64,000 bases of DNA from Kocuria rosea (GCF_023715525.1 NZ_JAMBOG010000003.1:124001-188000), one strand, 5' to 3'. Shown: positions 49,900 to 58,957, numbered from the stretch's first letter. Notes: generated from the sequence alone by a model not told the origin. Numbers and translations are program-made.

Positions 49900-51624
49900 G
49901 TGCACAAGGTCCTGATCGCCAACCGCGGCGAGATCGCCGTCCGCGTCGTCAAGGCGTGCGCCGAGGCGGGCCTGGCCTCCGTGGCCGTCTACGCCGACCC
50001 CGACGCCGACGCCCCTCACGTGCTCCTCGCCGACGAGGCGTACGCCCTCGAGGGCAGCTCGGCCACCGAGACCTACCTGGACGGCGGGAAGATCCTCGCG
50101 ATCGCCCGCCGCGCCGGGGCCGACGCCGTGCACCCGGGCTACGGCTTCCTGTCCGAGAACGCCGGCTTCGCCCGGGCCGTGCTCGACGCGGGCCTGACCT
50201 GGATCGGCCCCTCCCCCGGGACGATCGCGCTGCTCGGCGACAAGGTCGCGGCGCGCGAGATCGCCCGCCGCGCCGGGGCCCCGCTCGTGCCCGGCAGCGA
50301 CGGGCCGCTGGACTCACCGGCGGAGGCCCGCGCCTTCGCCGAGGAGCACGGGCTGCCGGTGATCATCAAGGCCGCCCACGGCGGCGGGGGGCGCGGGATG
50401 CGCGTGGTGCGCGAGCTGGAGGGCGTCGAGGAGGCCTTCGCCTCCGCCGCCCGCGAGGCGAAGGGCGCCTTCGGACGCGAGGAGTGCTTCATCGAGCGCT
50501 TCCTGGACCGCCCGCGCCACGTCGAGGCGCAGGTGGTGGCCGACGCCCACGGCCACGTCGTCGTCCTCGGCACCCGGGACTGCTCCCTGCAGCGCCGGCA
50601 CCAGAAGCTCGTCGAGGAGGCCCCGGCCCCCTTCCTCACCGAGGACCAGCGGGAGCGCATCCACGCGGCGGCCGCGGCCATCGTCCGGGAGGCCGGCTAC
50701 GTCGGCGTGGGCACCGCGGAGTTCCTCGTGGCCGAGGACGGGCTGATCTCCTTCCTCGAGGTCAACACCCGCCTGCAGGTCGAGCACCCGATCACCGAGC
50801 AGGTCTACGGCGTGGACCTCGTGCAGGCGCAGCTGAGCGTCGCCGCCGGCGAGGCGCTGCCCGTCCTCGAGACCCCGCCCGCGCGCGGGCACGCCTTCGA
50901 GTTCCGGATCAACGCCGAGGACCCGGGCCGCGGCTTCCTCCCCTCCGGCGGCACCGTCGAGGCCGTCGACGCCCCCACGGGCCCGGGCGTGCGCGTGGAC
51001 TCGGGGATCCGCAGCGGCTCGCGCGTGGCGACGGCGTTCGACTCCCTCCTGCTCAAGCTCGTGGTCAGCGCCCCCACCCGTGAGCAGGCCCTCGTGCGCG
51101 CCCGCACGGCCCTGCGCGAGCTGGAGGTCCGGGGGGTCGCCACCACCACCCCCTTCCACCGCGCCGTCCTCGACGACCCGGCCTTCGCCGGGGGCGACGG
51201 CCTGGGCGTGTGGACCACCTGGATCGAGGAGCAGTTCACGGACCGGCTCACCCCGGACGCCGCCTACGCGCGCGCGGGCGAGCAGGGCCGCACCCGGTTC
51301 ACCGTGGACGTGGACGGCCGCCGCGTGCGCATCGGGCTGCCCGACGCGCTCGCGGCCGCCCTGAGCTCGGCCCCGGCCGGCGCCCCCGCACCGGGCCCCG
51401 CCGCCGCCGACGACGGCGCCGTCACCGCCCCCTTCGCGGGCACCCTCGTCGCGTGGCTGGTCTCGGCGGGCGAGACCGTCGAGGCGGGCCAGGACGTCGT
51501 CGTGCTGGAGTCCATGAAGACGGAGACGCGCGTCGCCGCCCCGCGGGCCGGGACCGTCGAGGAGCTCGCGGCCGCCCCCGGCGACGCCGTGGCCGCCGAG
51601 CAGGTCCTCGCCCGCCTCGCCTGA
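49900..51624 (+). CDS. Biotin carboxylase-BCCP protein of the pxp operon
   Basis: A 574-residue two-domain protein. Residues 1 to ~445 are biotin carboxylase: [48 protein letters not shown] (ATP loop), [16 protein letters not shown] and [17 protein letters not shown] linker leads to a C-terminal biotin carrier domain with [12 protein letters not shown]; the biotinylated Lys is about residue 540. The carrier motif is E-S-M-K-T-E rather than the usual E-A-M-K-M-E. No acyl-CoA carboxyltransferase gene is nearby. It starts with GTG two bases after the PxpB-C fusion stop and should be made in equal amount with it. The partner for its carboxybiotin is most likely the AHS1-AHS2 protein. Confidence 0.9.
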   Translation: MHKVLIANRGEIAVRVVKACAEAGLASVAVYADPDADAPHVLLADEAYALEGSSATETYLDGGKILAIARRAGADAVHPGYGFLSENAGFARAVLDAGLTWIGPSPGTIALLGDKVAAREIARRAGAPLVPGSDGPLDSPAEARAFAEEHGLPVIIKAAHGGGGRGMRVVRELEGVEEAFASAAREAKGAFGREECFIERFLDRPRHVEAQVVADAHGHVVVLGTRDCSLQRRHQKLVEEAPAPFLTEDQRERIHAAAAAIVREAGYVGVGTAEFLVAEDGLISFLEVNTRLQVEHPITEQVYGVDLVQAQLSVAAGEALPVLETPPARGHAFEFRINAEDPGRGFLPSGGTVEAVDAPTGPGVRVDSGIRSGSRVATAFDSLLLKLVVSAPTREQALVRARTALRELEVRGVATTTPFHRAVLDDPAFAGGDGLGVWTTWIEEQFTDRLTPDAAYARAGEQGRTRFTVDVDGRRVRIGLPDALAAALSSAPAGAPAPGPAAADDGAVTAPFAGTLVAWLVSAGETVEAGQDVVVLESMKTETRVAAPRAGTVEELAAAPGDAVAAEQVLARLA

Positions 51625-51706
51625 GCGGGCCCGCAGTGCCCGGCCACCCCGCGTCCGGCCACCCCGTGGCGCGTCCCGCCGGCCGGCAGTGCCAGGATGG
51701 GGATCG

Positions 51707-52516
51707 ATGAACGCCGTCGACGACTCCGCACTGCAGTCCGCCGCCGCCGGGGCCGGCCCCGCCCCGCAGGGCGAGGCCACCCCCTGGGCGGCCGAGGTCC
51801 TGCGCCGGGGCATCACCGCCGGCCGGCTGCTGCCCGGGACCAAGCTCTCCGAGGCCCAGGTGAGCCGGGTGCTCGGGATCTCCCGCAACACCCTGCGCGA
51901 GGCCTTCGCCGCTCTGGCCGACGAGAACCTGCTCACCCGCGTGCCCAACCGCGGGGTCTTCGTGGCGCGCCCGGGCGCGGACGAGGTGCAGGAGGTGTAC
52001 CGGGTGCGCCTGGCCCTCGAGACCTCCGCGCTGCGCTGGGCGCAGCCGGGACCGCAGCCGGAGCTGCAGGCCGCGGTGCGCGCGGGCCGGGCCGCCCGGG
52101 AGCGCGGCGACGTGCGCGGCATGGCGGACGCGAACCAGCGCTTCCACCGGGCCGTGGTGGGCCTGGCGGGCTCGGCCCGGCAGGACGAGCTGATGGACCG
52201 AATCCTGGCGGAGATGCGGCTGGTGTTCTTCAGCATGCGGGAGGACCCGTCCTTCCACGAGCCCTACCTCGAGCGCAACGCCCGGATCCTCGCGCTGTTC
52301 GAGTCCGGTCACCGCGAGGAGGCGGCCCTGGAGATGGAGGACTACCTGCGGGCCTCGCGGGAGCAGCTGCTCGGCGCGCTGGAGGAGCGCCCCGCGGCGC
52401 GCACCGGCGCCGGGAGCTGGTCCCGGGGCGTCCCCGGGGCGCTGCCCGGCGGCGCCCCGGGGACCGTCGCAGGGTCCGTCACGGCACCTGGTACTGCCAG
52501 TTCGGGACGTCCGTGA
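51707..52516 (+). CDS. GntR family regulator (FCD type) of the pxp island
   Basis: A 269-residue GntR regulator. The winged helix is [56 protein letters not shown]. The FCD effector domain includes [43 protein letters not shown] and [24 protein letters not shown]; the metal-binding Asp and His residues are present. A Gly/Ala/Pro-rich tail of ~30 residues is unusual. The ATG at 51707 has a GGATGGGG ribosome site. It lies between the two operons that carry the TTGTTGAACAA palindromes and is their most likely regulator. Its 3' end overlaps the convergent DUF1445 gene by 38 bases. Confidence 0.9.
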   Translation: MNAVDDSALQSAAAGAGPAPQGEATPWAAEVLRRGITAGRLLPGTKLSEAQVSRVLGISRNTLREAFAALADENLLTRVPNRGVFVARPGADEVQEVYRVRLALETSALRWAQPGPQPELQAAVRAGRAARERGDVRGMADANQRFHRAVVGLAGSARQDELMDRILAEMRLVFFSMREDPSFHEPYLERNARILALFESGHREEAALEMEDYLRASREQLLGALEERPAARTGAGSWSRGVPGALPGGAPGTVAGSVTAPGTASSGRP

Positions 52517-53333
52517 CGAGCATGTGGCCGGGGGCGTGCCCGAGGGCGAACGGCACCCCGGACGCGAGCACGGCCGCCTGCGGGGTCACGCCGCAGGCCC
52601 AGAACACGGGCACGTGCCCGGCCGGGATCTCCACCGCGTCCCCGTAGTCGGGCGCCGCCAGGTCCCGGATGCCCAGCTCCTCGGGGGCCCCCACGTGCAC
52701 CGGGGCGCCGTGGACGGCCGGGTAGCGCGCGGTGATCCGCACGGCGTCGGCCACCCGGGACGCCGGGACCGGGCGCATGGAGACCACCAGCGGTCCCGAC
52801 AGGCGGCCGGCGGGCTCGGCCGGGACCGTCGTGCGGTACATCGGGACGTTGACGCCCTGGTCGATGTGGGCCACCGGGATCCCGGCCTCCTGCAGCGCCG
52901 CCTCGAAGGTGAAGCTGCAGCCGATGACGAAGGTGACGAGGTCCTCCCGCCACACGTCCAGCAGGTCGGTGCGGGTGCCGGCCGCCTCGCCGTGCTCGTA
53001 GACGGTGTAGAGCGGGGCGTCGGTGCGCACGTCGCCCCCGCGCAGGAGCGGCCCGGTCACCTCCCCCGCCTCGAGCACCCCCAGCACCGGGCACGGCCTG
53101 GGGTTGCGCTGGGCGAACAGCAGCACGTCGAAGGCCCAGTTCCTCGGGACCACGATGAGGTTGGCCTGCGCCCACCCGTCGCACCAGCCGGAGGTGGGCG
53201 TGACCAGGCCGTTGCGGAACAGGGCGCGGGCGGCCCCCGGCGTCAGCGCGGCGCGGTCCTGGCGGGTCTGCGCCCCGGCGCGGGCCGCGGCGCTCTCGGG
53301 GCTCGTGCCGTTCCCGTCGCCCACGGGGCTCAT
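52479..53333 (-). CDS. DUF1445 protein (D-glutamate cyclase-like, putative hydro-lyase)
   Basis: A 284-residue protein of the DUF1445/putative hydro-lyase family. Marks are [92 protein letters not shown] and [36 protein letters not shown]. The DUF1445 domain of the mammalian mitochondrial protein DGLUCY has D-glutamate cyclase activity, turning D-glutamate into 5-oxo-D-proline; that would feed the PxpABC enzyme next door. The start overlaps the transporter stop (ATGA), so both are coupled. A hydratase role, as in its old name, remains possible. Confidence 0.88.
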   Translation of the reverse strand: MSPVGDGNGTSPESAAARAGAQTRQDRAALTPGAARALFRNGLVTPTSGWCDGWAQANLIVVPRNWAFDVLLFAQRNPRPCPVLGVLEAGEVTGPLLRGGDVRTDAPLYTVYEHGEAAGTRTDLLDVWREDLVTFVIGCSFTFEAALQEAGIPVAHIDQGVNVPMYRTTVPAEPAGRLSGPLVVSMRPVPASRVADAVRITARYPAVHGAPVHVGAPEELGIRDLAAPDYGDAVEIPAGHVPVFWACGVTPQAAVLASGVPFALGHAPGHMLVTDVPNWQYQVP

Positions 53334-54583
53334 GCCCACAGGGCGGCGATGCCGCTGAGGGACTGCACGCCGAGGTAGATGGTGAGCAGCCATACCACGG
53401 TGCCGAGGATCGCGAGCCACTTCGGGTAGCGGTAGCCCCCCAGCAGGTCGCGGCGGCGCCAGGCCACCCACAGCAGGACGGCGAAGCCGAGCGGCAGGAT
53501 CAGCCCGTTGACCGCGCCCGCCACGATGAGCAGGGTGGACGGGGCCTGGCCGAGGAGCACGAACACCGTGGCGGAGACGAGGATGAACACCACGGTCAGC
53601 AGGTTCCGGGTCCGAGCTCTCGTCCGGGACGTGGTGACGAAGGAGACCGAGGTGTACGCCGCGCCGATGACCGAGGAAATGGAGGCCGCCCACAGGATCA
53701 GGCCGAACAGGCGCAGGCCGATCTCCCCGGCCGCGCTCTGGAACGCCTGGGCGGCGAGGTTCTCGCCCGCCAGCTGGGCCCCGCCGGCGACCACGCCCAG
53801 GATCGCCAGGAACAGCAGGAACCGCATCACGCCGGTCGTCACGATGCCGACCACGGAGCTGCGGGAGATGTCCTTGACGCTCTCCACGCCGGTGATGCCC
53901 GCGTCCACGATGCGGTGGGCCCCGGCGTAGGTGATGTAGCCGCCCACGGTGCCGCCGATGAGCGTCGTGATGACCAGGAAGTCCACCTGCTCGGGGAGCA
54001 CCACGTTGCGCAGGGCCTCGCCCACCGGCGGCCGCGAGACGAAGGCCACGTAGGCGGTCACGAGGAGCATCACCACGCCGAGCAGCACCACGATGCGGTC
54101 CAGCGCCACGCCGGCCCGCTTGCTGACGAACACGCCGACGGCGAGGAGCGCGGTGAGGATGCCGCCCCACGTGGGGTCCAGGCCCAGCATCGCGTCAAGA
54201 CCCAGGCCGCCGCCGGCGGTGTTGCCGATGTTGAAGACGAGACCGCCGAGCGCGACCAGCCCGGCGATGAACCAGCCGAGCCCCGGCAGCACGCGGTTGC
54301 CGAGCTCGTGGGCCTTGAGCCCGGAGACCCCGATGATCCGCCACACGTTCAGCTGCACGGCGATGTCCACGAGGATCGAGACGACGATGGCGAAGGCGAA
54401 GGCCGCCCCGAGCCGCACGGTGAAGTTCGCGGTCTGGGTGATGAAGCCGGGACCGATGGCGCTGGTGGCCATGAGGAACAGGGCGCCGAGCAGGGCCGAC
54501 CTGTTCACGGCCCGCATGGCGGCGGGGCTGTCCGCGAAGCCGTGCCCCTCCGGGGCGGGCGGGACGGGGGCGGAGCTGGACAT
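53330..54583 (-). CDS. NRAMP-fold transporter lacking metal-binding motifs
   Basis: A 417-residue membrane protein with about eleven helices of the NRAMP (LeuT) fold. Helix 1 reads [20 protein letters not shown] (about 39-58). The D-P-G-N metal motif of true NRAMPs is absent, replaced by Q-T-A-N. Helix 6 reads [17 protein letters not shown] (about 208-224), with no M-P-H. True Mn/Fe transport is therefore doubtful. Coupling to DUF1445 and co-regulation with the 5-oxoprolinase genes suggest import of 5-oxoproline, D-glutamate or a related acid. The ATG at 54583 has a GAGGAGG site. Confidence 0.85.
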   Translation of the reverse strand: MSSSAPVPPAPEGHGFADSPAAMRAVNRSALLGALFLMATSAIGPGFITQTANFTVRLGAAFAFAIVVSILVDIAVQLNVWRIIGVSGLKAHELGNRVLPGLGWFIAGLVALGGLVFNIGNTAGGGLGLDAMLGLDPTWGGILTALLAVGVFVSKRAGVALDRIVVLLGVVMLLVTAYVAFVSRPPVGEALRNVVLPEQVDFLVITTLIGGTVGGYITYAGAHRIVDAGITGVESVKDISRSSVVGIVTTGVMRFLLFLAILGVVAGGAQLAGENLAAQAFQSAAGEIGLRLFGLILWAASISSVIGAAYTSVSFVTTSRTRARTRNLLTVVFILVSATVFVLLGQAPSTLLIVAGAVNGLILPLGFAVLLWVAWRRRDLLGGYRYPKWLAILGTVVWLLTIYLGVQSLSGIAALWA

Positions 54584-54663
54584 GTCGGGCCTCCTCGGAG
54601 CGGGAGCGACCTGCGTCCGACGACGCCGGCCACCCACGACGTGGCCCCGGTCACTTGCGAGCC

Positions 54664-54693
54664 AGTGTAGTGATTGTTGAACAATCTCCACAA
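54664..54693 (-). promoter_or_regulatory. Promoter of the NRAMP-type/DUF1445 operon with internal operator
   Basis: On the minus strand TTGTGG (54693-54688) and TACACT (54669-54664) are 18 bases apart. The perfect palindrome GATTGTTGAACAATC (54672-54686) lies wholly within this spacer, so a bound regulator would exclude RNA polymerase. The same palindrome precedes pxpA. Confidence 0.7.
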
Positions 54694-54741
54694 CAGTTCG
54701 CCGCCGGATGTCGCGGCGCACCCCCGGAGGAGTGGGCACCG

Positions 54742-54798
54742 GGTGACCCAGGGGTCCGGGTGGCCCAGGGGTCCGGGTGGCCCAGGGGGTCAGGGTGG
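54742..54798. repeat. 17-base tandem repeat (three copies)
   Basis: Units of the form GGTGRCCCAGGGGTCCG begin at 54742, 54759 and 54776, the last with an extra G and an A for C before running into GGGTGG. It lies in the 270-base gap between the NRAMP-type start and the MarR stop. Nothing else is recognisable in that gap apart from the promoter. Confidence 0.75.
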
Positions 54799-54853
54799 CC
54801 GCAGGACCACGGGACCATGGGCGGACGCCCTCGACGAGGCGTGAGCGCGGCCC

Positions 54854-55327
54854 CTAGGACGCGCGCAGGGCGGAGGCCAGCGCCTCGTCGAGGGCGTCGA
54901 GCGTGCGCAGCAGGACGCGCAGCTCCTCGTCGTCGAGGTCCTCCAGCACGGCACCGACGGCGTCCCCGGCGGGCCCCAGGATCTCCTCGGCGATCTCGTG
55001 CCCGCCGGCTGTGACGTGCAGGGAGATCCTGCGCCGGTCGTCGGGGTCGGGGCGCCGCTCGACCAGCGCGCGGGCCTGCAGCCGGTCCAGCACCGTGGTG
55101 GTGCCGGCGGTCGTGAGGGCGAGCGCGTCGGCGAGCTGGGTGGCGCTGAGAGGCCGGCCCCGGTCCTCGGCGTCCAGCACGAGCAGCAGCGCCTCGGCGT
55201 CGGTGGGGCCGAGGCCGTGGCGGCGGGCGACGGTGTCGTTGACGGTGCGGAGCACGCCCGGATAGCGGCGAAGGCCGCCCAGGACGCGCTCGAGCAGGCC
55301 GGAGCGCTCGTCGCGGCGCCCGATCAC
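54854..55327 (-). CDS. MarR family transcriptional regulator 1
   Basis: A 157-residue MarR regulator. LSATQLADALALTTAGTTTVLDRLQARALVERRPDPDDRRRISLHVTAGG is the HTH plus beta-wing, with the DxRR of the wing intact (DPDDRRR). N- and C-terminal helices would form the dimer. There is no cysteine suited to redox sensing in the HTH. It lies 42 bases downstream of the unrecognised 164-residue protein on the same strand, probably in one transcript. The ligand is unknown. Confidence 0.88.
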   Translation of the reverse strand: MIGRRDERSGLLERVLGGLRRYPGVLRTVNDTVARRHGLGPTDAEALLLVLDAEDRGRPLSATQLADALALTTAGTTTVLDRLQARALVERRPDPDDRRRISLHVTAGGHEIAEEILGPAGDAVGAVLEDLDDEELRVLLRTLDALDEALASALRAS

Positions 55328-55369
55328 GGCCGGTCCCCCGCGCCGCCGGCGACGGCTCCCTGGTCGGTG

Positions 55370-55864
55370 TCAGACAGCGGTCGCCAGCTCCTCGCGGAGG
55401 ACGGCGGCCGCCGCAGGGTGCTCACCGTCCGTCCCGTCGAGCACGGCCCGGACGTCTTCGACCTCGAGCGCGCAGGTGCGGGCGAGGGACTCGAGGGGGA
55501 CGCCGTGCTGCGCGGCGCTGCGCAGTTCGGCGTTGAGCCCGCTGACCGCCTGGTCCAGGGCCCAGCGGGCGGACTCCAGGGCACCGTCGAGGGGCGCGAC
55601 GTCGAGGCCGATCCCGATCTCGGCGTCGCTCTCGGCCGCGTCGCCGAGCACGCGGTCCAGCATCCACTCCGCCGACTCGACCTCGCCCGCGGCGGTGAGC
55701 ACCCGCTGGGTGAACCAGGAGTGCAGGAAACGCGGATCCGAGCCGCAGGCGGGGCGCTCGGCCTCGACGTGCAGCTCGGGGGCCGGGGGGAGCAGGGGGA
55801 CGTGGACGGCCTCGACCGACCAGGCCGTCGACTGCTGGGGCTGCGGGGACACTGCCTTGCTCAT
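55370..55864 (-). CDS. Unrecognised 164-residue protein between two MarR genes
   Basis: I do not recognise a family. The protein is soluble and acidic, and predicted mostly helical. Residues ~45-125 contain a Trp-rich helical section (FLHSWFTQRVLTAAGEVESAEWMLDRVL, LDGALESARWALDQAV). Near the end, VPLESLARTCALEVEDVRAVLDG looks like a helix-turn-helix. There are no membrane segments or signal peptide. The ATG at 55864 follows GAAAGG. It is divergent from the second MarR gene, with a GCTAGA/TCTAGC palindrome between them, and upstream of the first MarR gene. Confidence 0.6.
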   Translation of the reverse strand: MSKAVSPQPQQSTAWSVEAVHVPLLPPAPELHVEAERPACGSDPRFLHSWFTQRVLTAAGEVESAEWMLDRVLGDAAESDAEIGIGLDVAPLDGALESARWALDQAVSGLNAELRSAAQHGVPLESLARTCALEVEDVRAVLDGTDGEHPAAAAVLREELATAV

Positions 55865-55958
55865 CTTCGAACCTTTCTCGAGTCTTCCTGGTGCCGGTCC
55901 GGGGTGGCGGGGAAGCCACGGCGGGGGGCCGGCCTGTGTCCCATGCAACCCGAAAACC

Positions 55959-55973
55959 GCTAGAATGTCTAGC
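55959..55973. promoter_or_regulatory. Palindrome in divergent gap, candidate MarR operator
   Basis: GCTAGA-ATG-TCTAGC is a perfect 6+3+6 inverted repeat in the 217-base gap between the 164-residue protein gene and the second MarR gene. The gap's middle is AT-richer than its surroundings. No promoter pair is clear enough to name. Confidence 0.55.
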
Positions 55974-56081
55974 TATCAGCATCGTTGGTTGTACGATCGA
56001 CGAGATGCCGGCCGGAACCCCCGGTTCCCGGTCCACTTCCCACTCCACCACTCGCCGCTGTCGTTTTTCTAGGATGTTCCG

Positions 56082-56609
56082 GTGAACAATCTCCCGCCCG
56101 CTCCGTCCTCGGGCTACTGGTACGGCCGCGACGCCGCCCGCCGCGAGGCCGTGCGGGTGCTCCAGGCGCTGCGCGACTACCGGACCGCGGAGGCCGCGAT
56201 GCGGCGGCGGACCAAGGACTCGATGGGCATGGGCGAGACCGACCTGCTGGCCCTGCGCTACCTGCTGGAGGCGCAGCGCACGGGCAAGCCCCTGGGCCCG
56301 CGCGATCTCGCCGCCCGGCTGGGCATCTCCTCGGCCTCCACCACCACGCTGCTGGACCGTCTCACGAAGAGCGGGCACGTGCGGCGGGAGCCCCATCCCA
56401 CGGACCGGCGGGCCCTGATCATCACGGCCACCGACGACTCCGACCACGAGGTGCGGGCCACCCTGGGAGCCATGCACCAGCGCATGCTGGAGGCCGCCGA
56501 GTCCCTCACGCCCGAGCAGGCCGAGACCGTGGTGGGCTTCCTGAACGCGGTCCGGGACGCGGTGGACGGGATCGGGACCGGCCACGGGAGCACGGCCGGC
56601 CCGGCCTGA
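56082..56609 (+). CDS. MarR family transcriptional regulator 2
   Basis: A 175-residue MarR regulator: MGMGETDLLALRYLLEAQ, then the HTH/wing LGPRDLAARLGISSASTTTLLDRLTKSGHVRREPHPTDRRALIITAT with the wing D-R-R. It has an N-terminal extension of ~25 residues (YWYGRDAARREAVRVLQAL). The GTG start has an AGGATG ribosome site. It is divergent from the unrecognised 164-residue protein and likely controls it through the GCTAGA palindrome. It differs clearly in sequence from MarR 1. Confidence 0.88.
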   Translation: MNNLPPAPSSGYWYGRDAARREAVRVLQALRDYRTAEAAMRRRTKDSMGMGETDLLALRYLLEAQRTGKPLGPRDLAARLGISSASTTTLLDRLTKSGHVRREPHPTDRRALIITATDDSDHEVRATLGAMHQRMLEAAESLTPEQAETVVGFLNAVRDAVDGIGTGHGSTAGPA

Positions 56610-56656
56610 GCCGGCCCGGGGCCGGCGTCCGGGGCCGGCGGGCAGTGCTCCGCCGG

Positions 56657-56929
56657 TCAGCCGCCGATCCGCACCCGGACGCCCTCGACCGGGCGGCGCA
56701 CCCCGTAGAGGGCGGCGCAGTTGAGCACGGTGTTCCACACCGCGACCCGGACCTCCGTGTCGGTCAGGGCGGGGCTGTGCTCCGAGACGGTCACGCACCA
56801 CTCCCGCCCGTCGAACAGGGTGGTGATGGTCGCGGCGGTCACGCCCTGGAGCGCGAGAGCGTTGATCACCTCCGTCCGCACCGCGGCATCGTCGGTGTCG
56901 GCACGGGTTCCATGGGCAGTGGTGGTCAT
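56657..56929 (-). CDS. Small hypothetical protein (90 residues)
   Basis: I do not recognise a family. The protein has a short polar start (MTTTAHGTRADTDD) and then a compact alpha/beta segment: AAVRTEVINALALQGVTAATITTLF, WCVTVSEHS and TEVRVAVWNTVLNCAALYGVRRPVEGVRVRIGG. No signal peptide or membrane helix is seen. The ATG at 56929 is preferred to the one at 56938, because AGGGG lies about 10 bases ahead. The codon pattern looks like its neighbours. It is monocistronic and convergent with MarR 2. Confidence 0.6.
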   Translation of the reverse strand: MTTTAHGTRADTDDAAVRTEVINALALQGVTAATITTLFDGREWCVTVSEHSPALTDTEVRVAVWNTVLNCAALYGVRRPVEGVRVRIGG

Positions 56930-57111
56930 GGCGAACATCCCCCTGGTCGCGGATCGAGACGAGCTCTCATCTCTATTCATCCGCATAAGGGTGCGGAAGC
57001 AAAAGCCCCACTTTGCCCGACAGGGGTCGACGGGCTCCGTCCGTCACCGTCCCCCGGGCCACGAACCCTCAGGCAGCGAGGGGGGCAGGGATGCTACGCC
57101 GCAGGGCCGGC

Positions 57112-58077
57112 CTAGGAGCGGAGCTGCCGGAGGCGCTCCACGGCCTGCGGGAGCACCTTCCTCAGGTCGCCCACGATCCCGAGGTCGGCGATCTCGAACA
57201 CGGGCGCCTGCTCGTCCTTGTTGACCGCGACGATCACCTTCGCCGTCTGCATCCCGGCGCGCTGCTGGACGGCCCCGGAGATCCCGCAGGAGACGTAGAG
57301 CTGCGGGGAAACGGTGCGCCCGGTCTGGCCGACCTGCGCCTCGGGGCCGACCCAGCCGGCGTCCACGGCCGCGCGGGAGGCCCCGATCGCCCCGCCCAGG
57401 GCGTCGGCGAGCTCCTCGAGCGGGCCGAAGTCCCCGCCGGTGCCGCGCCCGCCGGCCACGACCACCCGCGCCTCCTCGAGCGACGGGCGGCCCGAGGGCG
57501 GCCGTTGCGCGCGGCCGACCACCCGGGCGGCGGGCGCGGTGTCCTCGACGGGCAGGACCCGCACCTCGGGCAGTTCGGCCCCGGGATCCCGGCGTGCGGG
57601 GACGTCCACGGAGTTCGGCCGGACGGTGGCCACGAGCGTGGAGGTCCTGGCCCGGCACCGGGTGCGCCAGCCGCCGGCGAGCACGGACTTGGTGGCGACG
57701 AGGTCGGCGTCGAGCGCCACGACGTCCGTGATCACCCCGGCCTCGAGCCGCACGCCCAGGCGCGCGGCGACCTCCTTGGCCTCAGGGGTGCTGCCCAGCA
57801 GCACCACCCGGGGGCGGACGGCGCGGGCGGCGGCCTCCGCGAGCGCGACCGCCGGAACGGTCAGCCGCTCGTCCGCCCCGCCCTCGGGGGCGTGGACGGC
57901 GGCCACCGCGTGGGCGGCCAGCTCGCGCAGCAGGGCGCCGCCGGGCGCCACCGGGACGACGACGTGCGTCTCGCCCAGGCCACCCGCGAGCACCAGCAGC
58001 TCCCGGTCGCTGCCGCGCAGTGGCTGCGTGCCGTCCAGCACCACCAGGGCCACCGGGGTCTCCGGGGTCGTGGTCAT
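57112..58077 (-). CDS. etfA: Electron transfer flavoprotein alpha subunit
   Basis: A 321-residue EtfA. The C-terminal FAD-binding domain is complete: [65 protein letters not shown] and [23 protein letters not shown]. The N-terminal half is the EtfA alpha/beta domain. With EtfB it takes electrons from acyl-CoA dehydrogenases and passes them to the quinone pool through an ETF-quinone oxidoreductase. It is last in the acyl-CoA catabolic operon, 55 bases after etfB. Confidence 0.95.
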   Translation of the reverse strand: MTTTPETPVALVVLDGTQPLRGSDRELLVLAGGLGETHVVVPVAPGGALLRELAAHAVAAVHAPEGGADERLTVPAVALAEAAARAVRPRVVLLGSTPEAKEVAARLGVRLEAGVITDVVALDADLVATKSVLAGGWRTRCRARTSTLVATVRPNSVDVPARRDPGAELPEVRVLPVEDTAPAARVVGRAQRPPSGRPSLEEARVVVAGGRGTGGDFGPLEELADALGGAIGASRAAVDAGWVGPEAQVGQTGRTVSPQLYVSCGISGAVQQRAGMQTAKVIVAVNKDEQAPVFEIADLGIVGDLRKVLPQAVERLRQLRS

Positions 58078-58132
58078 CTCTGTCCTCCTCCTGCCCGGGG
58101 ACCGGGCGAACGATCGGATCGGCCGGGGCTGT

Positions 58133-58957
58133 TCAGACGAGCTTCTGCGCGACCAGGAACTCGGCGAGGCGGATCCCGCCCTCGCCCTCGTCCACGACGA
58201 CCTGCCCGGCCGGCCGCGGCGGGCCCGGCACGGCCTCGAGCACCTCCGTCAGCGAGCCGGTGAAGCCCACGGCGGCGGCGTCCAGGCCGAGGTCGGCGAC
58301 CGACCAGGTCTGCACGGGCTTCTTCTTGGCCGCCATGATCGCCTTGAAGCTGGGGTAGCGCGGGGTGTTGGTCCGGTCCGTCACGGACACCAGGGCGGGC
58401 AGCTCGGCGACGAGCTGCAGCACCTCCGATCCGGCGTCCCGGGTCGCCGTGACGGCCCGGCCCTCCTCGTCCAGGGCCAGCGAGGCGGCGAAGCCGATCT
58501 GGGCCAGGCCGAGCCGCTCGGCCAGCTGCCCGGGCACCAGCGACGTCTCCCCGTCCGTGGAGGCCATCCCGGTGAGCACGAGGTCCACGGGGGACCCGCC
58601 GGTCGCGGCGATCCTCTCCACGGCCGCGGCGAGCACCCGGGCGGTGACCCAGGCGTCGGAGCCGGCGAGGGCGTCGTCGAGCACGTGGACGCCCTCGCCG
58701 GCGCCCATCTGCAGGGCGCGCTTGAGGGCGCCGGCGGCCTCTGCGGGGCCCATGGTGAGGGCGAGCACCCGGTGGCCGGCGCCGGCGCCGCCGTGCGCCT
58801 CGACGAGCTGCAGGGCGGCTTCCACGGCGTATTCGTCGAGCTCGGAGAGGATCCCGGGGCCCCGCGCCAGCACGGGGGGTTGCCCGGCGAGGGAGCGCTC
58901 CTGCTGGGCGTCGGGCACGTGCTTGAGCGGAAGCACGATGGTCAGGGGTCGGGTCAT
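58133..58957 (-). CDS. etfB: Electron transfer flavoprotein beta subunit
   Basis: A 274-residue Etf[39 protein letters not shown] (family signature), [67 protein letters not shown] and the late [20 protein letters not shown] recognition loop. It binds AMP and pairs with EtfA. It follows the CitE-like gene by 34 bases, in an operon that contains its natural electron donor, an acyl-CoA dehydrogenase. GGAGGAGA precedes the ATG. Confidence 0.95.
   Translation of the reverse strand: MTRPLTIVLPLKHVPDAQQERSLAGQPPVLARGPGILSELDEYAVEAALQLVEAHGGAGAGHRVLALTMGPAEAAGALKRALQMGAGEGVHVLDDALAGSDAWVTARVLAAAVERIAATGGSPVDLVLTGMASTDGETSLVPGQLAERLGLAQIGFAASLALDEEGRAVTATRDAGSEVLQLVAELPALVSVTDRTNTPRYPSFKAIMAAKKKPVQTWSVADLGLDAAAVGFTGSLTEVLEAVPGPPRPAGQVVVDEGEGGIRLAEFLVAQKLV

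Noticed and set aside
53330-54583. Manganese transporter role for the NRAMP-fold protein
   Set aside because: Both metal-binding motifs of helices 1 and 6 are missing and the gene context is amino acid/lactam metabolism.
56084-56095. TGAACAATCTCC at the start of MarR 2, shared with the transporter operator region
   Set aside because: Only half of the palindrome is present and it overlaps the start codon; a chance match is more likely than a third operator.
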